Origin: Desulfarculaceae bacterium
GTDB lineage: Bacteria; Desulfobacterota; Desulfarculia; Desulfarculales; Desulfarculaceae
Direction of reading: 5' to 3'
NCBI GenBank assembly: GCA_027067385.1
Contig: JAMOVV010000081.1
Coordinates: forward strand, 1-43,470
Length of the DNA stretch: 43,470 nucleotides
Shown: positions 1 to 6,337 of the stretch, in pieces
How positions within the stretch are numbered: position 1 is the stretch's first letter
How the letters are laid out: each line of letters opens with the position of its first letter
Program-made: the position numbers and the translations under genes
Notes under the pieces: model-generated
The model's input: the letters and a program-made list of their open reading frames with translations, nothing else
Databases searched by the model: none
Told to the model about the DNA's origin: nothing

Positions 1-59
1 CTGAGGTGGGGCAGAGGGCTGACCGGTAAAACCAGCCGGTAATAAAATCGGGGCCGTGC

Positions 60-96
60 AAAAAAACAGGGGCTGTGCCATGAAGGCCAGCCCCTG
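60..96 (-). terminator. Rho-independent terminator reading leftward
   Basis: A perfect 9-bp inverted repeat (CAGGGGCTG at 67-75, CAGCCCCTG at 88-96) is followed, on the minus strand, by seven T residues (60-66). This is a classic intrinsic terminator for leftward transcription and probably ends the transcript of the Flp pilin gene about 325 bp upstream, after the repeat-rich spacer. The plus-strand side has only a short T run, so it is a weaker terminator in that direction. Confidence 0.8.
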
Positions 97-119
97 GTCT
101 GTTTTGTGATGACGCCGCG

Positions 120-420
120 GTGGTGGCCGCCTCGCATCGGCTCGCCGCCCGGCCGCCACTAGTCCGACCCGGCTTCCGCTTGCGCCCGCCTGCCTCCTGG
201 TTGCCGCCTGGCTACGGCCCGCTGTCGCTCGGCCCGCCCGACTACGCCAGTATGCACCCAGCTCCCGCTTGCGCCGCCAGCCTCCCGGCCGACCCCCACT
301 GCTGTCGCTCGGTTCCGCCTAGCTTCCGCTTGGCCACCGCGCTCGCTCGGATCCGCCTAGCTTCCGCTTGGCTAACGCCCGCTAACGCTCGGCTTCGCCC
401 GACTCCGCCCCCGTGGCCCC
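120..420. repeat. Degenerate tandem-repeat spacer
   Basis: This 300-bp stretch between the pilin stop codon and the terminator is built of degenerate GC-rich repeats. One 21-bp unit (TCCGCCTAGCTTCCGCTTGGC) occurs exactly at 314-334 and 352-372, 38 bp apart. Variants built on CTCGG, TTCCGCTTG and CCCGACTCCGCC occur through the rest. A plus-strand open frame across it is rich in Arg, Pro and Ala and looks like a by-product of the repeats. No protein-coding signal is convincing. It would be transcribed as a long 3' untranslated region of the pilin mRNA if the terminator at 60-96 is used. Confidence 0.6.
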
Positions 421-594
421 CTAGCCGCCGCCCGCAATGCGCTCGGAGGCGGTGTCCATGACGCTCTTGGTCTCATCGCCAAAAGCCAACATGGCCGCCG
501 CCAAGCCGGCCCCGATTAAGGCCAGCATCAAGGCATACTCCACGGCGCTGATGCCGCTGTCGTTGTGCAACAGAGATTTTAGTGCTTCGATCAC
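421..594 (-). CDS. Flp/Fap-type pilin subunit
   Basis: A 57-residue protein of the Flp (type IVb) prepilin family, which a prepilin peptidase cleaves and which assembles into tight-adherence pili. The diagnostic core is visible: a short charged leader, then G-ISAVEY starting at residue 14, where cleavage follows the Gly and Glu is at mature position +5, then a hydrophobic ALMLALIGAGLAAA segment. The start is GTG at 594 with AAGGGGG just upstream; the nearby ATG at 608-610 is in another frame and hits a stop after four codons. The gene lies downstream of the hybrid kinase on the same strand, and no tad secretion genes are in the window, so this copy is detached from its assembly machinery. The family call is firm; a role in adhesion is inference. 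Confidence 0.85.
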   Translation of the reverse strand: MIEALKSLLHNDSGISAVEYALMLALIGAGLAAAMLAFGDETKSVMDTASERIAGGG

Positions 595-728
595 TTCAGC
601 CCCCTTCCATGGCGGCCCTGGTTCAGACGGTTAAACCATAGGCCTGGAAAGCGTGGTGGTGACCGCACCTGGTAAATATAGGTGTAGCACGAGAGGGTGA
701 GGATTGTCATGAGAGAAATGAGTTGGGG

Positions 729-3419
729 TTAACCCTTGAGAGTGTCATGTACCTTCTGGACCAAAGTTTTCAAGCTGAAGGGCTTGGTCAAAAAGTCCTT
801 GGCCCCGGCCTTGAGGGTATCCTTGATCTGCCCGTCGGCGGTGTAACCGCTGGCCACGATTATCTTGACCTCGGGGTCCATCTCGGTGAGCCGCTGCAGG
901 CAAACATGGCCGCCCAGGCCGGGCATGCCCAAGTCCAGGACTACCAGGTCAATGGTTGACCCGAGCTCTTGGTATAGTTCCAAAGCGGTCTCGCAACAAT
1001 CGGCGGTGATCACCTGGTAGCCGAACTGTTCTAGAATCTGTTTGGACATCTCCACGATGGGCTTCTCGTCATCGACCACCAGGATGGTCTCTTGGCCCGA
1101 GGCTACTACATCCGGGGTGCTTGGTTCTTGGGAGTCGGGTGGCGCGGCGACGGCTTCCTCGGGTTGGCGGTCTTGGGGTAAGTATATCTTGAAGGTGGTG
1201 CCGCGGCCCTTTTCGCTGATGCAGTTGATGTAGCCGCCGTGGGCACGCACGATGCCAAAGACGGTGGATAGTCCCAGGCCGGTGCCGCGGCCCACTTCTT
1301 TGGTGGTGTAAAAGGGGTCGAAGATGTGCTCGATCTCTTCTTCCTCCATGCCGGCGCCGCTGTCGGAGACCTGTAGCAGCACGTGGGGGCCGGCCTTGAT
1401 GCCCAGCCGGTCGTCGCTGTAGTCGCGGCGCAGGGTCACCTGGCTGGTCTGCACCACCAAGGTGCCGCCGTGGGGCATGGCGTCGCGCGCGTTGGTTACC
1501 AGGTTTATGAGCACTTGTTCGAGCTGGTTGGGGTCTCCCCAGATTTTAGGGAGATTAGGGGCCAGGTGGGTTTTGATTTCGATCATCTTGGGAATGGCGT
1601 GTTTCAGGAGCCGCAGCGATTGCAACACCACTTGGTTGAGGTCCAGCTTGACCAGCTCGGGTTCTACTTTGCGGCTAAAAGCGAGTAACTGCTTAACCAA
1701 AATTCCGGCCCGGTGCACCGCGCGGTAGATTTGGCTCAGGTATTCCCGATCGGTGGGATTGAGGGAGTTGGATGCGGAGAGCAGCTCCACGTAGCCTTCC
1801 ATGGCTTGTAGAATGTTGTTGAAGCCGTGGGCCACACCGCCGGCCAGGGTGCCGATGGCCTCCATTTTTTGGGCTTGTTGCAGTTGGGACTGCAGTCTTC
1901 GCATCTCGCGTCCGGCCAGGACGCGTTCGGTGACCTCGCGGCCCGAGCCGCTGACATAGGCTGGTTTGCCATCCTGCTCAACCACGACGCTACGGTATTC
2001 GGTGTAGAGTTCTTTGCCGTCCTTGGCCACGTAGACTGATATCCCTCGCTTGTGGCCGCGTTTGATAACCTCGGGCAGGTATGAGTTGATAAAATCGTCT
2101 TTATACTTGGGCAGCATAAACTTGTTTACGGGAGACCCCACCAATTCGTCTTCCCGGTATCCCAAGGCCTTGACAATAGCCGGGTTGACGCTTAGGAAAC
2201 GTCCTTCCAGGTCGTGGGTGTAGATAAAGTCGGAGATGCTGTTGAAGAGGTCGCGGTATTTTTCTTCGCTTTGGCGCAGGGCGGCTTCACTTTTTTTGCG
2301 CTCGGAGACTTCACGGATGATCGAGACGTAGCCGTAGGTGCCCCCTCCGGGTTTTCGCAGAGGGGATATGGTGGCTTCGGTGGGGATGGAGGTGCCGTCT
2401 TTACGATAGTGGACCCATTCGCCGCGCCAGAAGCCATCCTTGGCTACCGCGGGATAAACGATACGGCCGAAACGCTCGAAATCTTCGGTATGGTTGTAAA
2501 TGATGGCCAGGGATTTACCTATTACCTCCTGGCGGGAAAAGCCGAACATCTTGAGAAAGGCCGGGTTGCAGTCGGTGACTCGGCGTTGGGGGTCGGAGGT
2601 GAGTATGCCGTCCATGGAGTGCTCAAACAGGGCCCGCAGGTGTTGCTCGCTTTCCCGAAAGGCCTCTTCGGTTTTTTTGCGCTGCTCGATCTCGCTGGTC
2701 AGGCGGGCGGTTCTTTCGGCCACCCGGCTCTCCAGTTGGCGGCTGGCGTCTTGCAGGGAGCGGACCACCCGGTCGTGGGATACGGCCACCGCGGCCAGGT
2801 TGCCGATTAGCTGTAGGGTCTCCAGGTCATCTTGGTTAAAAGTAGTGCGGTTGCGGTTGAAGATATAAAGTACCCCCAGGTTTTCCTCACCCATTTGGAT
2901 GGGTACCGCCATGCCGGAAAGCAGGCCCTCGGCAGCTACCGTGGAGTCCACCGCCCGGGTGAGGCGGGTGTCCTGGAAGTAGTCATCAACGATCAATCCC
3001 TGACGGGTGCTGGCCACCAGGCCACCTAGCCCCTTGCCCACGGGAATGCGTATTTTTCGGAAAGCTTCCGTGCGGATACCGCTGCAGGTGCGGATGTAAA
3101 TATCGTCGTGCGCCGAATCGCGCAGGGCGATATAGGAAGTGTCGGCCGAGAGCAACTCGCGGGTGCGTTCGACGATCAACTGGAGGTTTTCATCCAGGCT
3201 ATGGTCTGCGGTGAGGGCCGAGGCTAGTTCATACAGTACCTGAAATTTGCGCAATTCAAATTGCAAGTTACGCTGCGATTTTTCCTTGGAGTCGATCTTG
3301 GGATGTGTCGGAGGGCGATCGTGGACAGTGTCTTTACGCTTTGTTTCCGGCGTGGCATCGCCGCCAGGATCAGCACCCAGCGGATCAATTGGCACCTTGT
3401 TCCCTGTTGAGGTGCTCAT
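729..3419 (-). CDS. Hybrid sensor histidine kinase (GAF-PAS-PAS-HisKA-HATPase-REC)
   Basis: An 896-residue cytosolic hybrid kinase with no membrane segment. From the N-terminus: a low-complexity leader, a GAF domain (about 60-220), a coiled-coil linker, two PAS domains with PAC motifs (about 260-385 and 390-510), a HisKA dimerisation/phosphoacceptor domain with His531, a HATPase domain with N, G1 and G2 boxes (about 610-745), and a C-terminal receiver domain with phosphoacceptor Asp829 and the conserved TKPF lysine. In the H-box the family's usual H-D-F-N-N reads H-G-F-N-N: the acidic residue next to the phosphorylated His is Gly532 (codon GGC at about 1824-1826). This may impair autophosphorylation. 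ATG at 3419 is chosen; a GTG one codon earlier is equally possible. No partner response regulator is nearby. The signal is unknown. Confidence 0.93.
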   Translation of the reverse strand: MSTSTGNKVPIDPLGADPGGDATPETKRKDTVHDRPPTHPKIDSKEKSQRNLQFELRKFQVLYELASALTADHSLDENLQLIVERTRELLSADTSYIALRDSAHDDIYIRTCSGIRTEAFRKIRIPVGKGLGGLVASTRQGLIVDDYFQDTRLTRAVDSTVAAEGLLSGMAVPIQMGEENLGVLYIFNRNRTTFNQDDLETLQLIGNLAAVAVSHDRVVRSLQDASRQLESRVAERTARLTSEIEQRKKTEEAFRESEQHLRALFEHSMDGILTSDPQRRVTDCNPAFLKMFGFSRQEVIGKSLAIIYNHTEDFERFGRIVYPAVAKDGFWRGEWVHYRKDGTSIPTEATISPLRKPGGGTYGYVSIIREVSERKKSEAALRQSEEKYRDLFNSISDFIYTHDLEGRFLSVNPAIVKALGYREDELVGSPVNKFMLPKYKDDFINSYLPEVIKRGHKRGISVYVAKDGKELYTEYRSVVVEQDGKPAYVSGSGREVTERVLAGREMRRLQSQLQQAQKMEAIGTLAGGVAHGFNNILQAMEGYVELLSASNSLNPTDREYLSQIYRAVHRAGILVKQLLAFSRKVEPELVKLDLNQVVLQSLRLLKHAIPKMIEIKTHLAPNLPKIWGDPNQLEQVLINLVTNARDAMPHGGTLVVQTSQVTLRRDYSDDRLGIKAGPHVLLQVSDSGAGMEEEEIEHIFDPFYTTKEVGRGTGLGLSTVFGIVRAHGGYINCISEKGRGTTFKIYLPQDRQPEEAVAAPPDSQEPSTPDVVASGQETILVVDDEKPIVEMSKQILEQFGYQVITADCCETALELYQELGSTIDLVVLDLGMPGLGGHVCLQRLTEMDPEVKIIVASGYTADGQIKDTLKAGAKDFLTKPFSLKTLVQKVHDTLKG

Positions 3420-3500
3420 CACGCGCCCTGGTTTCTGCGAATATATCCTAGAAAATTATCAAATTCAATGTGAGTTGTTGATAGCATATTCATCATTCTA

Positions 3501-3530
3501 ATTATATGATTAATCATATCAGCAGTTCAA
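3501..3530 (-). promoter_or_regulatory. Sigma-70-like promoter with overlapping palindrome, upstream of the hybrid kinase
   Basis: On the minus strand, TTGAAC (3525-3530) and a perfect TATAAT (3501-3506) are separated by 18 bp. A perfect 16-bp palindrome, ATATGATTAATCATAT (3504-3519), fills most of the spacer and overlaps the -10 box, the usual place for a repressor operator. The element lies about 80 bp upstream of the kinase start in an AT-rich island. The promoter match is good by eye; the operator role is inference. Confidence 0.6.
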
Positions 3531-3934
3531 CAAAAAGAGCAAGCAACCGGTATATTATCCAGTCAAAGGCTCACAATAATCATCAGCGTACGGGGCGTAT
3601 TTATGCCGGGCGGGCCCCGCAATTTTGGTGATGCGGGGGCGGCTGGGGCAGGGATAGATCAGGCTGACGCCACTATCGATCCGGTGCCGTCAGCTGCGCA
3701 GGAGCCGCGTCACATCGTGGGCAGGGGGAGCAGTATGGGGCCGAGGCCAAAGGTATAGGCATCGAGCACCAGCTCGCCCACCATGGCCTGGCCGGTCTTG
3801 ATCACCAGGGGGATGGGGCCGGGGGAGTGTCCCCACCGGAGCAGGACCCAGGCCCGCCGATCCCTGGGCCTGGATGATATTAAGAGTACTGACGCCCGGT
3901 TAAATGGTTTTGAGCCGCGCCAAGGCGCCGTGGG
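3531..3934. other. Intergenic stretch, possibly holding a decayed reading frame
   Basis: No intact gene is recognised between the kinase promoter and the end of nfu. On the minus strand a frame ending at about 3715 reads plausibly (…AWVLLRWGHSPGPIPLVIK…, then …GELVLDAYTFGLGP…) but has no start codon linked to a ribosome site and matches no family I know. A 12-codon frame starting ATG-A on the nfu stop codon (minus strand, from about 3938) ends at once in TAA. The region may be a gene remnant or ordinary spacer. A GGCCCAGG/CCTGGGCC inverted repeat lies near 3847-3872. Confidence 0.35.
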
Positions 3935-4165
3935 TCATAGGATGGCCTCCACCCGCAGGATATCCGGCAGCCGCTTTTTGAGCTCTTTTTCGATGATGTT
4001 GTGCAAGGTGGCCGAGGCGTGCTTGCATCCCGAGCAGGCCCCCACCAGGCGCACCAGCACCACGCCGTCGGGGCTAACCCCTACCAGCTCCACGTTGCCG
4101 CCGTGCTCCACCAGCACCGGCCGGGCCGCTTCCAGGGCCTGTTCCACCTCGTCGCGACTAGGCAT
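3935..4165 (-). CDS. NifU C-terminal-domain (Nfu-type) iron-sulfur scaffold
   Basis: A 76-residue stand-alone Nfu domain. It carries the C-S-G-C (CxxC) motif in the loop following GVVLVRLVGA, the pair of cysteines that binds a bridging [4Fe-4S] cluster between two protomers, and the family's opening pattern of a helix followed by HGGNVELVGV. The start is fixed by GGAGGT at 4170-4175, five bases before ATG at 4165; a GTG four codons earlier lies inside that ribosome site. The start overlaps the 3' end of mrp by 8 bp, so the two are translationally coupled. Role by family: transfer of assembled Fe-S clusters to target enzymes, plausibly including the Fe-S proteins encoded just upstream. Confidence 0.9.
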   Translation of the reverse strand: MPSRDEVEQALEAARPVLVEHGGNVELVGVSPDGVVLVRLVGACSGCKHASATLHNIIEKELKKRLPDILRVEAIL

Positions 4166-5234
4166 TTTTACCTCCACCGGCCAGGCCCAGGCCCTGCATC
4201 ACCTGGTCGGCCAGGCTACGGTAGGCCTCGGCCGAGGCCGGGGCGCCGGCCAGTACTGACTGGCCGTTGTCTTCCAGGCCGGGCACTGCCGGGTCCAGGG
4301 GTATCTCGCCCAGGAAGGGCACTCCCAGGTTGCGGGCCAGGGGGCTCACCGAGCCGTGGCCGAATATCTCGTGGCGCCCTCCGCAGTCCGGGCACACGAA
4401 GTAGCTCATGTTTTCCACCACGCCGAGGATGCGCGCGCCCACGTGCTTGAACATGTCCACCGCCTTGATCACGTCGGCCAGGGCCACGTCTTGCGGGGTG
4501 GCCACCACCACCGCGCCGTCGATGGGGGTCTCCGAGGCCAGGCTGATCTGGATGTCACCGGTGCCCGGCGGCAGGTCCAGCACCAGCACGTCGATCTCGC
4601 CCCAGTCCACCTCGTGCAGCAGTTGCTTCACCGCCTTGGCCACCATGGGGCCGCGCCAGATGAGGGCCGCGTCGGCCGGCACCAAAAAACCGATGGACAG
4701 GACCTTGATGCCCCAGGCCTCCAGGGGCAGCAGCTTGTCGCCCTCGCCCTGGGGCTTGGCGTTGGCCAGGCCCATCATCATGGGGATGGAGGGACCGTAG
4801 AGGTCCAGGTCCAGCAGGCCCACCCGGAGCCCCTTTTCGGACAAGGCCAGGGCGAGGTTCACCGCCACGGTGGATTTGCCCACCCCGCCTTTGCCCGAGG
4901 CCACCGGCACCACCGCCTTTACCCCGGAGATGGGCCTGGGGCCCTGGGGCTTGTCAGCCTGGGGCTTGGGCGGCTCGGGCAGGGTGAGAGACAGCTCGGT
5001 CACGCCCTCCAGCGCGCCCACCACCGAGGCCACCTGGTCTTCCAGGCTCTGGCGCACATCGTCGGGCGCGTTGATGGGCCGCAGCACTACCACCGCCTTG
5101 CCACCCGGGTCCAGGGTGGCCCGCTCCACCAGGCCGGCCTCCACGATGCTGGTGTCAAAGCCGGGGTAGTTCACCAGGCTCAGGGCCTGCAAAAGTTTTT
5201 CATCCAGGGCCGAGGGGTTTTGTGGCTTGCTCAT
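4158..5234 (-). CDS. mrp: Mrp/NBP35-family Fe-S cluster carrier ATPase
   Basis: A 358-residue protein. Residues 1-90 form a DUF59/MIP18-like domain; residues 105-358 are a deviant-Walker P-loop ATPase with ASGKGGVGKS (112-121). Further marks are LLDLDLYGPS, the DLPPGTGD segment, and the CPDC pair near residues 277-280 that holds the bridging cluster in this family. It acts in the cytosol as an ATP-dependent carrier of [4Fe-4S] clusters. ATG at 5234 has GGGAG six bases upstream; a start nine codons earlier is possible but lacks this site. It sits between the dehydratase-like gene and nfu, so the operon couples an Fe-S enzyme with Fe-S delivery factors. Confidence 0.93.
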   Translation of the reverse strand: MSKPQNPSALDEKLLQALSLVNYPGFDTSIVEAGLVERATLDPGGKAVVVLRPINAPDDVRQSLEDQVASVVGALEGVTELSLTLPEPPKPQADKPQGPRPISGVKAVVPVASGKGGVGKSTVAVNLALALSEKGLRVGLLDLDLYGPSIPMMMGLANAKPQGEGDKLLPLEAWGIKVLSIGFLVPADAALIWRGPMVAKAVKQLLHEVDWGEIDVLVLDLPPGTGDIQISLASETPIDGAVVVATPQDVALADVIKAVDMFKHVGARILGVVENMSYFVCPDCGGRHEIFGHGSVSPLARNLGVPFLGEIPLDPAVPGLEDNGQSVLAGAPASAEAYRSLADQVMQGLGLAGGGKNA

Positions 5235-5270
5235 GTCAGCTCCCAATATCTCGGTAATCACCAGGAATTG

Positions 5271-6335
5271 CTAATGCGAGGTTGGCTCGATTCTACCAGG
5301 ACCGGCCGGTCCGGCCAAGGGGTGGTGCTGCTGCAACAGCTCCAGGAAGGCCTCCAGGCGGGTCTGGGTGCGCCCGTCCACCGGGGCCACCCGGTCGCCT
5401 TCGATGGTGAGCAGCGGCACCTTAAGGTGCCGGCGCATGACCAAGTCTTGCATCTGGCGAAAGCAAAAGGCCTGGGTATAGTGGACCAGGCCGTGGATGT
5501 TGCGCCGCCGCACCTGGCGGCTGATGTCCTGCAAGCGCCAGAACACGTCGTAGGGATAGGTGTAGCGGTGATACTGGTCCACCAGGTCCTGGTCGGGACT
5601 GTCGGCCGGCAGCATGGCGAACTGTCGGGGGACCTCGTTATAGACCACCGCCGCGCCCATCTCCTCCAGGGCCTGGTGCAGGTCGTCGATGATCGGCGGC
5701 ACCCCCAGCAGGCCCAGGCGCAGGCCGGGGCGGCGCGGCCGGCGGCCGGCGGCCTGGTCCAGGAAATCCTTTAGCCGCCGGTGGTAGTCTTGGGCGTCGC
5801 CTTCAAAGTCGCTGGCCCCCACCAGCCACAGGTGGTTTTCCCGGCCGCTCACTAGGCCGTCGCGCCAGGTCATCTGGTCCAGGCGGGCCAGGTCGCGCCG
5901 CAGGTCCGCCAGCCGGCGGCGCACCGCCTCGGCCGCGTGCAGGTCGGTGCCCAGTTGCCGGGCCAGTTCCTCCAGGGCGGCGCACAGGGGCTCGGGCCGG
6001 CGGCCGTGGGGGTAGTCAAAGGCGATGACCCGGCGGCCGGCCTCTTGCAGCAGTTCCATCAGGCCGTGGGTGTTAGAGCAGTCGCCCTGGGTCACCGCCA
6101 CGATGGTCTCCACCTCGGGGTGCTCCAGGGCCCAGGCGTAGATGCCCTTGATCCAGGCGCAGAGGGTGCGCGGCAGGCCCATCTCCTCGGCCCGCCGCAC
6201 CAGGGCCCGGGGATCGGGGCTGGTGATAAAACGGTTGTTCAAGTCCACCGGGGTGTAGCCGGCGGCCATGGCTACCTCTATAGGGATGGAGGTGGTCATG
6301 CCCAGAAGACGGGCCCTCGGCTTCACCGCGGCCAT
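5271..6335 (-). CDS. 2-hydroxyacyl-CoA dehydratase D-component-like Fe-S protein
   Basis: A 354-residue member of the HgdB/BcrB-type family (2-hydroxyglutaryl-CoA dehydratase D-component). Three cysteines sit at the usual cluster-binding places: Cys59 (RTLCAW), Cys86 (QGDCSNTHG) and Cys291 (QAFCFRQ). True dehydratases pair this subunit with an A-component and need an ATP-driven activator (HgdC type); neither is in the window, so the enzymatic role is open. Many stand-alone homologues are uncharacterised. It starts 3 bp after the stop of the ADP-forming synthetase gene and is followed by mrp and nfu, so the whole set is probably one transcript. The family call is firm; a role in acyl-CoA metabolism or Fe-S chemistry is inference. 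Confidence 0.8.
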   Translation of the reverse strand: MAAVKPRARLLGMTTSIPIEVAMAAGYTPVDLNNRFITSPDPRALVRRAEEMGLPRTLCAWIKGIYAWALEHPEVETIVAVTQGDCSNTHGLMELLQEAGRRVIAFDYPHGRRPEPLCAALEELARQLGTDLHAAEAVRRRLADLRRDLARLDQMTWRDGLVSGRENHLWLVGASDFEGDAQDYHRRLKDFLDQAAGRRPRRPGLRLGLLGVPPIIDDLHQALEEMGAAVVYNEVPRQFAMLPADSPDQDLVDQYHRYTYPYDVFWRLQDISRQVRRRNIHGLVHYTQAFCFRQMQDLVMRRHLKVPLLTIEGDRVAPVDGRTQTRLEAFLELLQQHHPLAGPAGPGRIEPTSH

Positions 6336-6337
6336 GG

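Noticed and set aside
314..372. CRISPR-like array
   Set aside because: Only two exact copies with a 17-bp gap and degenerate surroundings; no cas genes in the window.
120..461. 113-codon plus-strand frame over the repeat spacer
   Set aside because: Arg/Pro/Ala repeats follow directly from the nucleotide repeats and no ribosome site is present.
4356..5774. Long plus-strand frame of 472 codons opposite mrp and the dehydratase-like gene
   Set aside because: His/Gly/Gln-rich composition and full overlap with two well-supported minus-strand genes; a shadow of high-GC codon use.
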